Source: Paenibacillus agri (GTDB lineage: Bacteria > Bacillota > Bacilli > Paenibacillales > Paenibacillaceae). Taken from it: DNA of 64,000 nt. The notes under the pieces were generated by a model, which was not told the DNA's origin, did no database searches, and was given only the letters and a program-made list of their open reading frames with translations. Positions 62,201-64,000 of this stretch are shown here, one piece after another (the first letter of the stretch is position 1; every line of letters starts with the position of its first letter). The position numbers and the translations under genes were made by a program. Where the stretch lies: assembly GCF_013359945.1 (NCBI RefSeq), contig NZ_JABWCS010000203.1, positions 87,128 through 151,127 of the forward strand, read 5' to 3'.

Positions 62201-63630
62201 CCGATCAATATGCTAACTTCAGCAACGAGCAAGTAGAGTGGTTGAAGAAAGATGTACAAGAGGCTCATGAAGCCGGTGCACGCTGGATTATTGTGAATAT
62301 TCATAAAGGTCCATACACGACATCCAATCACGCAACGGACAAAGATATCATGGGCTCGAATGGCGTAAGAACTAAAATTGCTCCGATCATGGCAGAGCTG
62401 GGAATTGACTTTGTCCTGCAAGGACATGACCATATCTATGCCCGTACCAAGCCGATCAAGGCTGACGGGACTGCTGCAGCTACAGAGAAGATTACAGAAA
62501 CGCTCGCTGGAAAAACTGTAGAATACACGGTTAACCCGGATGGTTCAATCTACCTCATTCCGGCAACAGCGGGAGCAAAGGTTTATTACAAAAATCAAAA
62601 GCCTGCCCTGGGAGAGGCTTATTATAACCTCTTTGAAGTGGCAGATGAGAACCATGCCGCTCCATACGGTCCTGATCCAAGCGACAACACCCGTCCTAAG
62701 CGTGGTCAGGTTCAAAACTTTGTCGGCATCACTGTAGATGGCGACAAGCTGACTGCCGTGACGTATGAGATCGACCAGAACAAGAATAATGCAGAACCAT
62801 TTATCATTGATCAGTATGGTATCATCAAGAAAGAGAATGATGGAGAAGTACCAACTAATCCAACACCAACACCAGAAGTGCCTACACCAGAAGTACCAAC
62901 ACCGGAAGTTCCAACGCCTACGCCAGTGGTACCAACACCTACACCGGCACCAGGAGGTTCAGTACCGTCTGTACCAACGCCTTCACCTTCGGCTAAGCCA
63001 TCGGCTACTCCGTCGGTAGCTCCAACACAGACCCCTGCACCGACAGCTACACCTGCAACCAATGGTGGAAGCACGGATGTGCCTGCGAAGCCTGTGTTGA
63101 CGGATACTGGCAGTCACTGGGCAGCGGCAGCTATTCAAAAGGCTGTTGCAGCTGGATTCGTCAATGGCTATGACGACAACACATTCCGTCCGAACAAGGA
63201 CGTGAACCGTGCCGAGTTCATCACGATGCTGGCTCGCGCATTACAATTGCCAGAGAACAGTGATAGTGTAACCTTCAAGGATATGGATAAAATTCCGGCA
63301 TGGGCGAAGTCCTATGTAGCACAAGCTGTGTCTAAAGGCATCATCAGCGGATATAATGATGGATCTTTCCGTCCGGAACAGAAGCTGACCCGTGCGGAAT
63401 TGACGGTCATGATCGTACGTTCCCTGGGAATTACGGTGGATCCTAAAGCTAAACTAACCTTCGCAGATGCCAAAGATGTACCGGCATGGGCTGCTCCTTA
63501 CATTGCAGCTGCAGCGAACGAAGGCCTGGTAGGCGGAGTTGGCCAGAACCAATTTGCGCCTAACCGGACAGCAACACGAGCAGAGGCAGTTACAATCATC
63601 CTGAATTTGCTTGATAAAAAAGCGGAGTAA
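59275..63630 (+). CDS. SLH-anchored surface protein with two tandem purple-acid-phosphatase-like modules
   Basis: A 1451-residue exported protein. Order: signal peptide (1-about 32), jelly-roll-like domain (to about 230), PAP-type fibronectin domain plus metallophosphatase 1 (about 240-650; TTDSQ, NSGDLVDNG, GNHES, LLHKSPY, GGHDHTYTRS), fibronectin-like domain, PAP-type domain plus metallophosphatase 2 (about 760-1170; LADTQ, HNGDIVDTG, GNHED, IHKGPY, GHDHIYART), a Pro/Thr linker with PTPEV repeats, then three SLH domains. Metal ligands are kept in both modules. It should release phosphate from external esters on the cell surface. ATG at 59275 is chosen because GGGAGG lies just before it. Confidence 0.9.
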   Translation: MSRLFKKAVSMTLALIMVLGVAANGFVYAAANEEGMELRTQALQPLTLLEGNASWKYVDDGSDQGTVWQAVYDDSTWKSGQAPLGYKDDGSGVSTSEFGPLKTEISYGGDKANKYMTSYFRTNLNVNTAQLGAYNRIMGSFGFDDGVILYLNGTEIYREGMPAGPVNYLTKSTLNNGNPNTAKVDLTEIIKANLQNGNNVLSAEVHQGRGSSSDLYWAMSLIAYPPVDPVVPGAGKPESIALTFNGNPQTSMGFAWYASETITGTKLDVVEASKLVDGQFPEAGVLSFEGTSTPASVFQSKADKTAGNTKVITSHKALAEGLQPGTAYAYRVGDGQAGNWSDIGTFTTEKADNKAFQFLYTTDSQGTTEADFDIWNHTLQEGLGKFPGVEFILNSGDLVDNGDLEEQWGWFFDKPKAILQNTPLVPLVGNHESKNYSNYAGHFNLPNMSNTGAKPDGSVYALDYGPAHFMIINTEYYGTSTNAANNEIYYKQVEWLRNEVAKTDKKWKIVLLHKSPYSVASHTKDADVLFYRTQLTKVFDELGIDMVIGGHDHTYTRSYQMLNNEPLTDIVPDANGEVKDPGGTLYLITNAAGNKKYNVNEKAGPFPFAAKYEQPGKEMFTGVTITNDKLNFQAYTTTTGGTTDLYDQYTIQKSDVTVAPVQQAQAVADADGKTTLTWNAPSSGSAVSGYRIYEKNDLVSPNWSTFVPAQDGVNSYSYTVDNLDASKNYQFVIKAVSGRTNSAGVIAAQPSVSKVTVTFNGDPTSAKGFTWYTPLVSKGSDLQVVENTRTTPDFTQATKFAGRSSVSTNAKGEMVHKAEATGLKDNTSYYFRVGDESLGIWSTAGTFRTAAKSGAFTFVDLADTQAKSEDEAILSAETLAKALKTVPNAEFVVHNGDIVDTGTNETQWDWLLGHSQDSLLNTTIAPSAGNHEDKANAFYEHFNIQEAAGSATVTGAYYSYDYSNAHFVVLNSNENSDQYANFSNEQVEWLKKDVQEAHEAGARWIIVNIHKGPYTTSNHATDKDIMGSNGVRTKIAPIMAELGIDFVLQGHDHIYARTKPIKADGTAAATEKITETLAGKTVEYTVNPDGSIYLIPATAGAKVYYKNQKPALGEAYYNLFEVADENHAAPYGPDPSDNTRPKRGQVQNFVGITVDGDKLTAVTYEIDQNKNNAEPFIIDQYGIIKKENDGEVPTNPTPTPEVPTPEVPTPEVPTPTPVVPTPTPAPGGSVPSVPTPSPSAKPSATPSVAPTQTPAPTATPATNGGSTDVPAKPVLTDTGSHWAAAAIQKAVAAGFVNGYDDNTFRPNKDVNRAEFITMLARALQLPENSDSVTFKDMDKIPAWAKSYVAQAVSKGIISGYNDGSFRPEQKLTRAELTVMIVRSLGITVDPKAKLTFADAKDVPAWAAPYIAAAANEGLVGGVGQNQFAPNRTATRAEAVTIILNLLDKKAE
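62860..63060 (+). repeat. Pro/Thr/Ala linker with 15-base tandem units
   Basis: PTPEV and PTPxP codon units repeat in tandem between the second phosphatase and the SLH domains. The segment is a flexible wall-spanning linker inside the coding sequence. Confidence 0.8.
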
Positions 63631-63654
63631 TCTGCGCTGAACGAGTGTGGTATT

Positions 63655-63695
63655 AACAAGCTGTTCCTGACACTTAGGGACAGCTTGTTTTTTTA
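63655..63695 (+). terminator. Terminator of the surface protein gene
   Basis: AACAAGCTGTTCC and GGGACAGCTTGTT pair, followed by a T run. Confidence 0.9.
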
Positions 63696-63783
63696 TATGC
63701 GTAGGTATGGTTTTACGGGGCTATTCTTGAGTGTGACGTTATGAATTATTACTAGAATTCCCGAAGTGGGATTAACGGCATTT

Positions 63784-63847
63784 TTGTACCTTAAATACTC
63801 TGCCGCTAAGGGTTAGTGGTGATTAAGTGCAATATTGTACCTTAAAT
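63784..63847. repeat. Direct repeat pair TTGTACCTTAAAT
   Basis: Identical 13-base copies at 63784-63796 and 63835-63847, 51 bases apart, in non-coding DNA. Confidence 0.65.
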
Positions 63848-63930
63848 CTTCCAGAATACCCCATTCAACTTGTTTTTTTGAAAAATAAGATACAATAATG
63901 TAGGCCTGTTGATTAGCCAAAAAAAGGTAG

Positions 63931-63991
63931 AAAAAAAGCCGCCCGTTCGTTACAGTGTTTGTACCCCTACAAACAGTGGAAACGAGGCGAC
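63931..63991 (-). terminator. Leftward terminator for a gene beyond the window
   Basis: CACTGTTTGTA and TACAAACACTG pair with one mismatch inside a GTCGCCTCGTT/AACGAACGGGCGGC stem; read leftwards a run of seven T follows. It implies a minus-strand gene to the right. Confidence 0.65.
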
Positions 63992-64000
63992 TTCATGAAA

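Larger units (their letters stand above)
63631..64000. other. Right-edge intergenic region
   Basis: It holds the terminator of the surface protein gene, a pair of direct repeats (63784-63847), and a strong hairpin with T run facing left (63931-63991). ATGAAA closes the window at 63995, with a modest GAGGCG site, but six bases do not allow a call. Confidence 0.55.

Noticed and set aside
62860..63060. Tandem repeat considered as CRISPR or VNTR
   Set aside because: The units are codon repeats of PTPEV inside a continuous coding sequence with no spacers.
62811..63074. Gly/Val-rich antisense frame opposite the PT-rich linker
   Set aside because: It is just the reverse of the repetitive Pro/Thr codons.
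63938..63991. Inverted repeat considered as an insertion sequence end
   Set aside because: No transposase frame and no matching partner end inside the window; the T run fits a terminator.
1..64000. tRNA, rRNA or prophage genes
   Set aside because: No cloverleaf-like CCA-ending segments, rRNA sequence, integrase or phage structural gene was seen.

Overview
The window looks like chromosomal DNA of a spore-forming, Gram-positive Paenibacillus-type bacterium. The signs are a three-gene GerA/GerB/GerC spore germination operon, strong AGGAGG ribosome binding sites with many GTG and TTG starts, sigma-D-like and sigma-G-like promoters, secreted proteins with S-layer homology (SLH) domains, mid-range GC with AT-rich islands, and the expansion of carbohydrate ABC importers, AraC/LacI/GntR regulators and glycosidases typical of that group. 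I see no rRNA, tRNA, CRISPR array, intact transposase or phage module.

Layout. 1-1400: the end of one gene, then an AT-rich overlapping pair related to antibiotic-modifying enzymes (chloramphenicol phosphotransferase-like and aminoglycoside nucleotidyltransferase-like). 1.5-13.7 kb: a glycan-use locus with a GHL6-type glycosidase divergent from an AraC regulator, a membrane AraC-type sensor, a solute-binding lipoprotein, two permeases and a GH38 alpha-mannosidase. 14-25 kb: a secreted esterase/CBM9 fusion, a MerR regulator with its probable target hydrolase, a DUF3231 protein, a FadR-type regulator, an orphan ABC ATPase, a membrane-anchored hydrolase overlapping a two-component system, and an MFS exporter. 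25-35 kb: a second MFS exporter, a kinase-like protein, a UbiD decarboxylase, a glycosyltransferase, a decayed siderophore-binding gene, a MarR/metallo-beta-lactamase-fold pair sharing operators, a VOC protein, a LysR regulator and an epimerase. 35-43 kb: a secreted SLH-like amidase, the germination operon, a YheO/DauR-type regulator divergent from a Bcr/CflA exporter, and a reductase remnant.

43-64 kb: a LysR gene; the trehalose locus treA-treP-treR with two TreR operators; a nitroreductase; a structured intergenic element; a CPBP membrane protease; a chemotaxis receptor behind a sigma-D-like promoter; an epimerase and a sigma factor; a second-type ClpP paired with a 68-residue Sm-like protein; a LacI regulator divergent from a GH13 alpha-glucosidase with two matching palindromic operators; and a 1451-residue surface protein with two tandem metallophosphatase modules and three SLH domains.

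The common theme is sugar capture and breakdown: the ABC/mannosidase locus, the trehalose PTS locus and the alpha-glucosidase locus each have a dedicated local regulator. The less ordinary points are the predicted loss of the catalytic histidine in the MerR-linked hydrolase, the MarR/MBL operator pair, the ClpP/Sm-like pair, the tandem phosphatase surface protein and two gene remnants. I found no clear-cut, wholly new multi-gene system; the ClpP/Sm-like pair and the GHL6/AraC/mannosidase locus are the nearest candidates.
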